In this document: in pieces, positions 37,110-48,300 of the stretch
Layout: each line of letters opens with the position of its first letter
Position numbering within the stretch: the first letter of the stretch is position 1
Assembly (NCBI RefSeq): GCF_964204645.1
Contig: NC_134028.1
Location: forward strand, 25,704,153 to 25,768,152
Source: Tubulanus polymorphus
Lineage: Eukaryota > Nemertea > Palaeonemertea > Tubulaniformes > Tubulanidae
Length of the DNA: 64,000 bases
Direction: 5' to 3'
Program-made: the position numbers and the translations under genes
Notes under the pieces: generated by a model
Told to the model about the DNA's origin: nothing
What the model saw: only the letters and a program-made list of their open reading frames with translations
The model's database searches: none

Positions 37110-37515
37110 AGCAGACGGGTCGATTTGGGCCGGTTCGAACCCCAGTCAAATTGGAGAGCGCGTTCACACATTAACCACTCACTCGTTCACATGCTGTTGC
37201 TAATGGTCACTTCCAGAGAACCAGTTCGGATTCACACGGATTAATTTGACCAGGGCCCAGTTTCACGAAAAAGTTTAAGCCTAAAACGGTTAAGTTTGAA
37301 TTGTCCTCATTGAAAACATGAAGTAACCAAAAAGCAATTTCACCAAACATTATTGAGTTAACTTTTTTTGTGAAACTGGGCCCAGTACTAACATCTGAAC
37401 CGTGTCAAGTCAAACAGGCACGGAACCTTTCGACACCTGTGTGAACGGTAGGTCGGGGCCTCATCAGGCACGGGCCAAATTAGGTCCATGTCAAAACGCT
37501 TGTGCGATCGCGGCT
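37110..37515. mobile_element. second AGCCGCGATC-family element, interrupted by another MITE
   Basis: The right end GATCGCGGCT and internal segments (AGAGCGCGTTCACACATTAA, CACTCACTCG) match 3535-3828. Its left end is degraded. A different inverted-repeat element (37253-37383) is inserted in the middle. Confidence 0.65.
37253..37383. mobile_element. 131-bp MITE with GGGCCCAGTTTCAC termini
   Basis: Perfect 14-bp inverted ends: GGGCCCAGTTTCAC at the left and GTGAAACTGGGCCC at the right. A fragment GAGCCCAGTTTCAT lies near 38317. Confidence 0.85.
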
Positions 37516-39384
37516 ACCATCATCACCACCACCACCATAACAGTAGTAGAATGGCAGTTGTAATTGTAGTCTATTACTAGCGAGAACTTTCGGACAGAAA
37601 ATGTGTCCGGATAAAAGTTCAGCTATGTGTGTGTCGTTGCTGCATGCCTCTTTTACACGAAGAAAGAAAATATTAACGCCGGACAACCACCGCGAACGGA
37701 GCGTAAAGCAAATATTGTCAATAGCGTAACCTTATCAAATGTAATCAAGATTCATTCTTCAACTAATTCCATTAGTGGCAACGTGTTTTTCCAACAACAA
37801 GGCATAGCATGTGACATTTACAAATAACAAAATGCAATGAAACCTGTTACAACGAAACCCCAGGGATCGTAATTCTTCATTTGCAAATATAAGGCAGTTC
37901 ATTAAGTGTCTAATCTTGAAGCAAACCGCCAAGACAGTGGCGCGCGCGTGCTCTGAGCAGACTACTTCAATACTTCAAAGAATCCCTTTTTTTCATCTGG
38001 TCGGATTTAATTTCCTGTTAGTAAATTAAATCTATCTGCTGAGCGAAACTGGTCGTCGCTTTAATCCGAGACGAGATTTCTATTAAAGAGAAAGGCAGGA
38101 AAAAACCCTACCTAATTGATGACCTTTCTTAATATGTGACGCATACGCCTCGAAATATTCTTCGACTTATTGTTTTTAAAGAATTTATAGCGAAAAGTTG
38201 ATCCCCTGAAATTCATCAAGAATGCAGTGACAACTCGTTTACGGAATTTTTCCAATAAAACCAAAGAACTTCAATCAAGCCTTCGCAGTTAGATTCTCGA
38301 ACCGGAAATTAAGACCAGAGCCCAGTTTCATTTAAAGTCATAGACGTTTTTGACATCCGAACATTTCAAAATGTATTCCTCAATAAAGTTATATCCCACA
38401 ATACAAAAAGAATGATGGGCCTGAAAAGATCTCCTTGAGTTGGTAGATAATTTCAACATTTTGACTGACTGATATTCCAGGTGTGGATCCAGGGGATGGG
38501 TTGCTTTTGGTACTACAGCACCCCCTATCAAAATTACACTCCTAAGTATATGCTACATTTTAAACACAAGTCAATCAAGCAGTGCCTAAAACGCTCAGAA
38601 AATAAAAAATAATTTTCACGATTTTATGGGGGACGAGCAGCTGAAACTTTGAGCGCAGGCCTTTGAAAATCCTGGATCTGCCCCATGAAGTCATCTTCAG
38701 AATAGTCCAATATTCCCGATGATGACTATCATCATATAGTCAAAACATTGAAATAAATTACTAATTTTCCTTTTCGGACAAGTCATTCTTTTTGAAATGT
38801 TTGATTTCACTGTATCATCGTTTGAACACGGACTCAAAGAGCGTTTCACCAAGACCAAGAATATTCCTCAATGCTCGTTAATATTTTCGTTCATTAAAAA
38901 TCTCATTCACATCTCTATGCAAGATAAACTAAATTGCACATGATAACAATTATAAACTATATACATGCAGTAAATACTTACACATCTATATTCTCGAAAT
39001 AGCAATAATAATATTAAGATTTATGAATTAATATTTTACCTCGCATAACGACCGGCATAGTGGAAAATTACTGCCGCGTCGCTAAATTTCATAATTAAAT
39101 TACAAAATTAACATCTGTTAGCTTTTTTAGTCTTCTTCGTAAAAATACATGATAGTCATTGTTTGTACAAGTTAGAAAACATTAAAATAATTATCAATGA
39201 TTTGAAAATCGAACATTCATTCGTCGAGCTATTTTCAGTTAAATTTAAAAAAAAAATAAATAAATAGGTAAAACATGCAAAGCCTAGAATTCTACATGGC
39301 CGCAGTTCGTGAATTTTATTGACAAAGTAGTAGCGTTATCATGTACAGTAATGTCTCAGAAATATCTGACCTGTAATTCTGAGA

Positions 39385-39462
39385 TCCTCCCCTGACGCGG
39401 ATTCAAACCTGATGGCATCGAGACTTGCCACGGCACCAAACGCTGCCCGACTAGCCCAACAC
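39385..39462 (-). repeat. tRNA-like (SINE head) sequence
   Basis: On the minus strand a B-box-like GGTTTGAATCC lies about 50 bp downstream of an A-box-like TAGTCGGGCAG, with tRNA-like spacing. It does not fold convincingly into a functional tRNA by eye, so a tRNA-derived SINE head is the better reading. Confidence 0.35.
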
Positions 39463-40257
39463 AAAGTTCTACACGCACAGCTTAGATGATGTCATTATTA
39501 GCCAATCAGAAATCCTGTTTTATTATAGACCGAGTTTTTCCAGTTATAGTTTGTGAAATTTGCCTTGGCAAATATTTTCATGCGACAAACCTGTTCACCC
39601 GGTCTAGCGTGACAGGGTTTTGTGCCTACTCGAGTCTAGTGAAGCAGTCAGGTTCCACCGAGGGAGGATGTAATTTTGAATGTTGAACTAAAACATCAAA
39701 GGCAGAATTCAGGAATGAGCGAGGTGCTTGCCTATATACATTCAATTTCACAACCGTTTTTTATGCTTCAAAAAAAAAAAAAAAATAATATTGGTCAGAA
39801 GAGTCTCTCAAATTTCAAACTAAAGCTTAACATTTTGACGACAAAATATTATTGTAAGTAAGAATTATTTGAAAATCAGAAAAATTTACCATTGAAGCTT
39901 AAAATAACAGCATTTTTTTATGAAGGCGTCAACAGACATTTAGACATCAATTTTCATTGAAAAAACACATGACGCTCGCGAAACGACGCTCACCTCGGGC
40001 AGGTGTAAGAAATGCAGGGCTGCTTGTATTTACAGAGAAATGTTCATGCGTAAGTAGTTAAAATTATTTCAGAGATAGTTCGGAAAGAACCGTTAAGAAT
40101 CGAGAGAAAATATTACATTGACGAGTTTACTATGGTTCTGTTATCGTTTGTACGTTACGCTAATTGCGCTATTATGACACATCATCGGTAGCCAGAGACC
40201 GTTCAAAGGGTTCGCTTGAATAGACACGTGTGCTGCTTCGACCGTTCAAAGCATCCC

Positions 40258-40545
40258 TTAACCCTTTCAGTGCCGACTAATTAATGATAGGAGAAAGTGC
40301 TAGAAATAATTTCAGTATGTTTAGAAATCCCCCCCCCCCCGTGAGCTGAATAACGGGCATACCGCTTTAGTGCGGGGTATCATTAGCTACTAATATTTGA
40401 CAGGTTCTGCCATCTTTCAAAAGGGATAAAAAAACTATTAAGTAATCAATAACATCGATACACCGAGATGCAGTGTACTAGCAAAGTGAAACACCGATTT
40501 ATACACCGCATTGAAGTGTAGACGTACTATAACCAATAGGGTTAA
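40258..40545. mobile_element. TTAA-flanked MITE, CCCTTTCAGTGC family (piggyBac-like)
   Basis: TTAA then CCCTTTCAGTGC at the left, AATAGGG then TTAA at the right (right terminus diverged). The interior has palindromic ACACCG...CGGTGT pieces shared with the other copies. Confidence 0.75.
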
Positions 40546-41304
40546 GCTATGAATTTGAATTTATGCCTAACACACGCGTGATATTCAGCGTTTAGCTAGA
40601 TTCGGACTCCAGCTATTTGCTAGTACAATCAATCCATACTCGATTTTGATTTTTACTGATGATGAACGATACAATACTCAAACTTATTCACTGCGCCACA
40701 CTCTACGGCAAGCAAAGGACCATCGCTGCACTTTTACAGAGCTAGGAGTGGATTTATTATCAAAACTGATCGAGTTATTAGGTTTGGCCCCAGACGTACT
40801 TGTTACTGACTATATTATCGAACCCTTATCAATGATAAAATACTGAATACAATCAAGGGTTATAGTTATACATAACGAGGTAGGTCGCTACAAGTGACAA
40901 GATCAAACGAACGAATGTAGTTCTGCAATTCAAAATAGCAGCCTGATTTAGATATGGGGCTTTCTACTTTGAAATACCTTACCATTTAAGTTTGGCAACA
41001 TAGTTAGGCACCTATGTAAAAGTTGATTTTTCCGATTTTGTGCGCGAAATATCTTAATTTTCCAAAAACTTTAGGAAGTAAGATAAAAGCTCTACGATTC
41101 ATGGATTAGGGCAGTTGGCAGTTAAATACTTAGATTATCTAAATGGAAAAACGCATTGTCATCTGAACTGGCATTTAGTTTCTAAATAGCTCTATCTACT
41201 GGCCGGAGATCCGCAACTTTCCAAATACAAAATTCCATAAAAACTTCTTCCCGACAAAAGTGGACGGAAGAGGCACCATGGTTTTATTCCTCTGCGTATG
41301 AAAT

Positions 41305-41689
41305 CAGGGTCCCTACGGATTAGTCACTCCTGCGTATAATGAGTTTTCAAGAAAATTTCAAGGAAGCGGCCGTAGGACTTCCATATCCCAATTACTGTAG
41401 ACTCCTCTTTAATCGGTACGGTTTATCTCGGTAAAACCGTTAATTTTGGTGTTTTTGTAAGCAACTTTTTATCCTTAAATTCCTTAACTCATTTTCTAAT
41501 TTGCAACCGCCTAATAGGGTAAAGACAAATCCAAACTGTACCAATTTAGGCATAGTTAACCGTGTACGAACTATAAAAAATTTTCCAATTTCCTATTTTT
41601 CAAAATTGAAGGAGTTTCAAACACCTGCAAAAACATTTTCCATTAAGAAGTTTTTTTATCTAAGGAATCAAGGAGTTGTAGGGACCCTG
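41305..41689. mobile_element. best-preserved CAGGGTCCCTAC MITE with target duplication
   Basis: Perfect 12-bp inverted termini, CAGGGTCCCTAC and GTAGGGACCCTG. Both flanks carry GAAAT (41300-41304 and 41690-41694), a likely target-site duplication. CAGGG termini recall hAT elements, although those usually duplicate 8 bp. Confidence 0.82.
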
Positions 41690-42541
41690 GAAATATTTTA
41701 ATGTTTTGGTCATGATAATCGAGCTTGTTTTGGTCATGATAATCGAGCTTGCATCCGAATGACTAATTCCAAACTAACTACTGTACTGCCAAATAGAACT
41801 GGCAAACAATAACTACCCGGGTTATTCTATAATTACTGACCCCCCTTTTCACCCCAAAAAATAATTCTTTTTCAAGGATTTGAGAAAACTGCTCACAATA
41901 ACAAACAATGATTGTATTAGATACAAAAAATAATTTTACACTAAGAGTGTGTTCGACGCTGAAGAACCGCTGTAAGTTAATATCACATGACAATACAGAG
42001 CTCAAAAACATCACCTCGAATTTCATCACAAACAAAACGCTTTAAAAAAGTTCTTCCATGTTCATTTCGTACTTAAATGTTTACGAGTAGGAAGCAAATT
42101 TTTTTGACAATACTGCATTGTTCTAGCAAGCGCTTTTTTGTCAGCCCATATCAGTTAGGTTAAATTTCATAATCACTTAAGTTAGAATAAAGGCGAGTAA
42201 ACTTTAAGGGTAAGGGTTATGGCCAAATATAAGGGCTAGGGTTGGAATATGGTCGAGAGCAATAAATAGTTAAAACTTAAAGATTTCCAGCTCAGCTACA
42301 ACGAATAATCTAGTGAAACAACATTCCACAAGATCCTGATTTTTAACTAATTCTTCTACGATTGGTACTTTCTTTAATTTTCTTAGAATCCACAACCTTA
42401 GAGCGCATTTGTAATGCTGCCGGTAACCGATTAAAATAAGCTATAGGCAAAATCGCGTTTACTAGAATAACGCCCTATTGGCAAAATATCCACTTCCTTG
42501 AAAAAAATTTGATCGTCGCCACTTGGTGGCCGCGTAATTCT

Positions 42542-45052
42542 TCAGTGAAGCATCAACATTTCGAGGTTATTCTGTAAAATCGTGTCCTTCACCGCCTGGA
42601 ATACGAACTGGATATTCTGCGTGTCGATCGCCGTCGTGAAGTGATGAAACAGCGGCTTCGAACGTTCGCGGCGCACGTTGTCGAACATGTCGACGAGAAA
42701 ACTCTGCACGTCCTCGAGACAACGCGAATCGTTCTGAAACTCGGGGAAATAGTCGCTGATCGACGTACACTTAATCTTCGTCTCCAACAAGTCCGTTTTG
42801 TTCAGGAAAAGAATTATGGAGGCCCGTTTGAAACATTTATTGTTCACGATCGTTTCGAAAATGTTACACGATTCGACTAAACGATTGACTGTCCGGTCTT
42901 CCATGAGGACCTGATCGAATTCGCTAGACGCCGTTACGAACAGTATCGACGTTACGCCCTCGAAACACTGATACCATTTTTGTCGTTGCGATCGTTGTCC
43001 GCCGACATCGATGAACAAGAACGGAACTCCGCGAATGTCAAAATTATGTTCTTGGATGGTTTTGGTCGCCTTTCGAGCGTGTAGTATATCCAATTTTACT
43101 GGTAAATATCCCTAGAATTTAAAAAAAATTGATTTTATAATTATTAACCCTTTCAGTGCTGACTAATTAATACCCTATAGCGCTGGAGATAATTTGGAAA
43201 TTTTGAAAAATTCCACCCTAGTGTGTTGAATAACGGGAATACTACTATAGTGCGTATACACCGCGGTGCGGTGTATCGTTAGTTACTAATATTTCACTAT
43301 GTTTGACAGGTACTGCCATTTTTCAATAGAGATAAAAACTAATTACATACTAGCAAAATCCATCACCGATTTATACACCTTACTGCGGTGTAGACGCACT
43401 GAAAGGGTTAACCACTTGAAATCGTAAGATCGGCGTAGTAACGAAATCACACGATTCAATGATTTCAGGGCCGTTATAACGGACTATTTCAATATTTTCA
43501 TCGACTTTTCAGTTCAGTCATGATCATGGGGTTTATACAAGTACTCGATCAAAAATACAACAATCGGTCAAAGTCTGATATAAGTCCTAATTATATACAC
43601 TACCATAATCCTAACCAATTCATACGTGAATACACAGCGTTCATACTCTTATATTGTTAATCGACGATTTGAACAGTTTTTTTTTCAGAGGGGTTCAAGG
43701 AGAAAATGTAAAATTCATTAATGACGATACATAGGCTCGTTTTGTACTTATATCTGACTTCGTCCAAACTATGTATTTGAACTGTTTTGCCAGTGATACG
43801 TACCTTACTGCCAATTCTCTCTAGATTATCAAGAAAATACTTTATAGAATCACCCTAAAATCAATAAAATCAAAAAGTCAATTATCGTAAACGATGTTCA
43901 GTAAAGTAGACACTAGTTTGATCGGATTCCGACTTGAGCGCAGCAGGGGCGGATCCAGTCCCAAATCCAGGGGGTAGCACTTATTCAAAAGGGAACATGG
44001 ATGAATTGTAAACCTTTCGGAATTTTTGGCACAGCGGATACCCCTCTCTATCTCCGCCCTCTGCCTCTAATCAGACAGTGGACAGATCTTTCTGTCTCCA
44101 ATCAGACAGCCCCGAGCTGTCTCCAGACAGCGCATACGCACTCTGTCTCCAATCAGACAGTGGACACATCTTTCTGTCTCCAATGAGACAATGAATACCC
44201 CTTCCCCTCTGTCTCCAATCAGACAGCCCCGAGCAGTCTCCAATCAGACAGCGCATACGCACTCTGTCTCCAATCAGACAGCGGACACATCTTTCTGTCT
44301 CTAATCAGACAGTGAATACCCCTTCCCCTCTGTCTCCAATCAGACAGCCCCGACCTGTCTCCAATCAGCGCATATGCACTCTGTCTCTAATCAGACAGCG
44401 GACACATCTTTCTGTCTCCAATCAGACAGTGAATAAATACCCCTTCCCCTCTGTCTCCAATCAGACAGCCCCGAGCTGTCTCCAATCAGACTGCGCATAC
44501 GCCCTCTCTCTCCAATTAGACAGCGGATACCCTCTGTCTCCAATCGGACAGCAGTTACTCCTCTCTGTCTCCGTTGTTACTCACCAGTTGATATTCTCGT
44601 CGGCGATCGAATGCTATTTGAATAGCGCTGTCTTTCCACAATTCAACAATCGCAGGCACGTATTCGTTAAAACCATCCTCGTGTAACTGTACGTTATTTT
44701 CATACGAGAACACGAGTTTCGCGTGTTTCTCGTTATCTTCGTTGCCCCACGGTATATTCAATTTAGCCCGAGCATCGATGAGAACCTTTGTACCTTTGAC
44801 GATATTTCCATAAACAGTCGTTTTGAACGATTTTCTGGCCTCTTCGTTGTAATCGGTCCCGTGTATTATTCGCATTTGCTTTAGAAATGTACTTTTGCCA
44901 CTTTCTCCCGTTCCTAATAATAGAATTTTTATCGTTCTACGGAATAATTGCTTCTGTTTGGCGATGTCTTTGTCGATATCTTTGCTGCGAGCGCGCTGTT
45001 CTTTCTCGTAATCGGTAATACAACAACTGAAAATCCTACTCAAGTCCGCCAT
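42542..45052 (-). CDS. GNA12: heterotrimeric G protein alpha subunit, G12/13 class (3 exons)
   Basis: GTP-binding alpha subunit at the inner plasma membrane. The G12/13 class couples GPCRs to RhoGEFs and RhoA. Exons: 44585-45052, 43804-43854, 42542-43111, all phase 0, with donors CTG|GTGAGT and AAG|GTACGT; 362 aa, slightly shorter than the human members (377-381). Motifs: P-loop GTGESGKS at 47-54, switch I ARKATK with the conserved Arg186, switch II DVGGQR with catalytic Gln212, NKTD at 277-280, and TTAIDT near the C terminus. SQRQKW and NIFETIVNN are typical of G12/13. There is no Gly2 for myristoylation, but Cys10-Cys11 could be palmitoylated, as is usual for this class. The protein ends in LMLH where vertebrate G12/13 end in MLQ; this tail contacts receptors. 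It reads closer to G alpha 12 than 13. It is divergently transcribed from the oligopeptidase gene 301 bp away. Confidence 0.95.
43145..43411. mobile_element. TTAA-flanked MITE, best copy of the CCCTTTCAGTGC family
   Basis: Lies in G alpha intron 2 (between exons 2 and 3). TTAA on both sides, with CCCTTTCAGTGC at the left and GCACTGAAAGGG at the right: perfect 12-bp inverted repeats. Confidence 0.85.
44050..44572. repeat. CTGTCTCCAATCAGACAG palindromic minisatellite at the G alpha exon 1 donor
   Basis: About 20 copies of CTGTCTCCAATCAGACAG, an imperfect palindrome (CTGTCT/AGACAG), separated by variable spacers that themselves repeat in a higher-order pattern (CCCCGAGC, GCGCATACGCACT, TGGACACATCTTT). 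The array ends about 12 bp from the splice donor at 44583-44584. Confidence 0.93.
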
Positions 45053-45353
45053 ATTGTCTCACTACCCCGCCCGGGCGATGACGTCACGCCCCGAGCTGAA
45101 AACACCGGCTGTGGCAGTTGAGGATTTCGCACCTGGCAGTCGAGGATTCAAATTCAATTCATAAACTTTATTGGTCGTTGAGTGTAATTTACATTATTCA
45201 CGAAAGAATGACCGATATATACATTTCATGAGAAATATTTTGACAATTATGATTTTTGATTAATTAGGCCTATTTTTAGACGATATTTCGGGATTTTCCT
45301 GTGGCAGTTAATCCCAAACAGCAGTTTTGTTCCGCGACATGAAGTAAAACAAA
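45053..45353. promoter_or_regulatory. bidirectional promoter between G alpha and oligopeptidase genes
   Basis: The two ATGs face away from each other with 301 bp between them. Close to the G alpha start there is a GC box (CCCCGCCC at 45065-45072) and a perfect palindromic CRE (TGACGTCA at 45079-45086). The G alpha side is GC-rich and becomes AT-rich towards the oligopeptidase start. No TATA box is obvious. Promoter function is inferred from position and motifs only. Confidence 0.6.
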
Positions 45354-48300
45354 ATGGCAGCCTCCATTCTACGCGGCTTCGGGCCGAAAAATTACTGCAA
45401 TAAAATCCCGATTTTCAGTAGTTATACAACTCGAAATGCCTCCGGTGGTAACTCGTACTATGTATTGTAAGTGTGTTAAACATTTACGACAATTTTTCTC
45501 ATCTCAGTTCCGCCAAAAACTCAGCAGGCGAACGCTTTCATAATCATTTTTACTTACACAATAAATTCAAAATAACTTTATTGTTCCGGCTAACGAAGTA
45601 AGATAACGCGAAATAGACACATACAGTGTGTAATATACAAGGGACACAAAATTAAGTCATACGCTTCTTTTTTTAACTTTTTCCTGCAAAAAATTCATTT
45701 TATTTGGAGCTCAATTCTATACAGCATAAGTCATATAGTATTAAAGACGACTTCAAGAATGCATGAATAATATTGTCTCATGCCATTTTTCAGACACTCA
45801 TAAATTGGTCTCTGTCCCTCTCCTCAGCTCAGTGTATGTTTCTTTTCAGACTTCCAGAAATACCACCAGATACACCAGAAACTAATCCAATTATGAGAAC
45901 AACTGAATTACCGAAATTCAGCGCGATAACTCCTGAGAAATCAGTCACCGGATGTGCTAAACTATCTATAGAATATGAAACACAGTTGGGTGATATTCTA
46001 GAAAAAATAAAAGGCAGGGCATGTGGAATATACATCAAGTCGAAGCCTTAAAATGTTTTTATTTACTTAATATTCAATCGTGATTTCATCGCCATTTTTA
46101 GATCCATCCTATAAGAAAACATTTTCATCGGTATTCGAACCTATTGAGAAGATATCTGCACCTTTGAACTTTGCGTGGAGAACTGTGAAACATCTGAGTT
46201 GTGTTAAAGGTAAAAGTGGCTTTCGCGAAGCTTTTCAAAGGGTAGGTTCACTTAAAAACGTTATGTTTGAATAATGCTCTCGATAATGGCTTTTCTTTTT
46301 ACTTGGAGTACGGATCCGTCACTTAGAATTCTGCAAAAAAATCATATAAAAAAAATTTATATTAAAAAGAAAGGAAAAAATTTTTATATGTCCCCATCAA
46401 TTGAGGGATTTTCGATCTCATGATTTTCATTTTTCCCATCATTTGAATCGAATTCATCACAATTTTCATTCCTTTTTCAGAGATTTTCATGTGGAGAATA
46501 ATATATAAATGATAAGAACAAATTTTTTAAAAAAACTTCCTGTCCCCTTCCATTTTGAAACGCCTATGATAAAAAATATTTTTCTGATTTTTTCCCTTTG
46601 TCTCCCATTTATTTCTTTCAAAAATCCGTACTCCAGGTAATAAAAAAATCCTATGTTAGTTGATTATTTTCTGTGATATCCTAGGTTCATCCTCAAGTTG
46701 AGCGAGCTAGGAATGAAAGATGGATCAGTCAATCGCTGTACAGCGCCGTTAAAGTGTGTATCAACTCTCTCGCACTCAATATTTAATCTCTGATTTAAAC
46801 TTGCGTATATATTTTATCTTTTCTTTTTTCTAGGAGATCAACGCCGATTCCGAAAGTTTAGACGAATATCAAAGACGCCTGGTTAAAATGTATTTGATCG
46901 AAGGAAAACTGAACGGTATAAATCTGTTTGGCAATGACAAAAAACGATTCGTTGACACTCTGAAAAAATTATCAGAAGGTCGAAGCCATTTCAAGTGAGT
47001 TGATAGATATTCATTTGATTTGATTTAATGATGAGCAAAACCGACAGTTGATAATTTAACAATTCATTCTGACAGTTTCGAAGTTTTGGTTAAACTTCAT
47101 CATCAGAGAAAACAAAATAACTTAGAGTTATAATAGTTTAATAGTTTAATAGTATAATAGTTAAAATGTTCATCTGAAAGACTGAGATTAATATCGGTTT
47201 ACCTGTCATTTCATTTGAAGATTTTATTTTCTGTTTCTTATTCATATAACCTATCATATTATTTCTAACAATTAGGCATCCAGCATCCTCCTCTATTTTA
47301 TTACATCGTAGACAGTATGGTGAAAATTGTATTATCTTCGTGTTGTCTAAAATTGTGAATTTGAAAATTTGCAGGAATAAAGTGATGATTTGTGGCTATC
47401 AATTCGTACACAATGAAACCGACTTTGGAAAAGTTGCTGAATTTCCCCGACACATAATTAGCCACCTAGCACGAGACAAGTGAGTATCGTTGTCGATTAC
47501 ATGAAAAAAAAAACTGGGAATCTTACTTGGAAATCTGGGAATTTTCATTTTCTTTAAAAATGTCTGGGAATTTCGTAAAAAGCTTAAAATTAGGAAAATA
47601 TGTTGAGATTACGTGTAAAATTCAGCAGTTTCCATCTAATTCTTACATATTTGACTGTGTTAATTGATTTGACTCTTATCACATGGCGTCAGGGAAAACA
47701 ACATGTCAGGGAATAAGGAATAGTCAGGGGATTTCATAAAAAGCTAAAAATTAGGGAAAAGTCAGGGAAATTTGTTGAGTTGTTGGAGTTTCTGTTTATG
47801 TGATGTTAGTCATATTTGACTGTGTTAATTGAAAAAAAAAACTTACTTATCAGGGAAAAAGCAAGTCAAATAAAAAGTATCTCTAGGAATGCGTTGAAAC
47901 ATGTTTAAAGATTAAACGTTCTTTATTATTTCTCTTAGAAACAATCCGAGCCGTGGACCGTGGCAGATGACGCTGCAGCCGACCGTTTATCAATCCTGTC
48001 TGGAATATTGCAACGATCGAATAACTCGCTGGAATCTGTGGAACGCTTTCAATAACCGAGCGGCGCTCTCGCATAACGATCAACAGCTGGCGAATTTCAA
48101 GGCTATCGAAGAAATACGCACTCACAGGTCCGCAAAAAATCCGAGTCGAATTCGGCTCGTTTGACATTTTGCGGTTTGTTTATCGCTGATATTTCGTCTG
48201 TATTTGTAGGAGAGACATCGCAGAAATTCTCGGTTATTCAAACTTCGCCGAGATGTCGATGGAAACGAAAATGGCTGGAAATGTTGAGAATGTATTGAAT

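Larger units (their letters stand above)
36574..42541. other. intergenic, transposon-rich region
   Basis: It holds the nested MITE at 37110-37515, the SINE-like piece near 39390-39450, the TTAA MITE at 40258-40545 and the TSD-flanked MITE at 41305-41689. Open frames such as 40646-40846 look like chance frames. No gene can be supported except the weak minus-strand frame at 36596-36847. Confidence 0.55.

Noticed and set aside
44050-44572. CRISPR-like array of palindromic repeats with spacers
   Set aside because: Eukaryotic intron; the spacers themselves repeat and there are no cas genes. It is a minisatellite.
44001-44686. Plus-strand ORFs with repeated SNQTAPS-like peptides
   Set aside because: Translation of the CTGTCTCCAATCAGACAG minisatellite.
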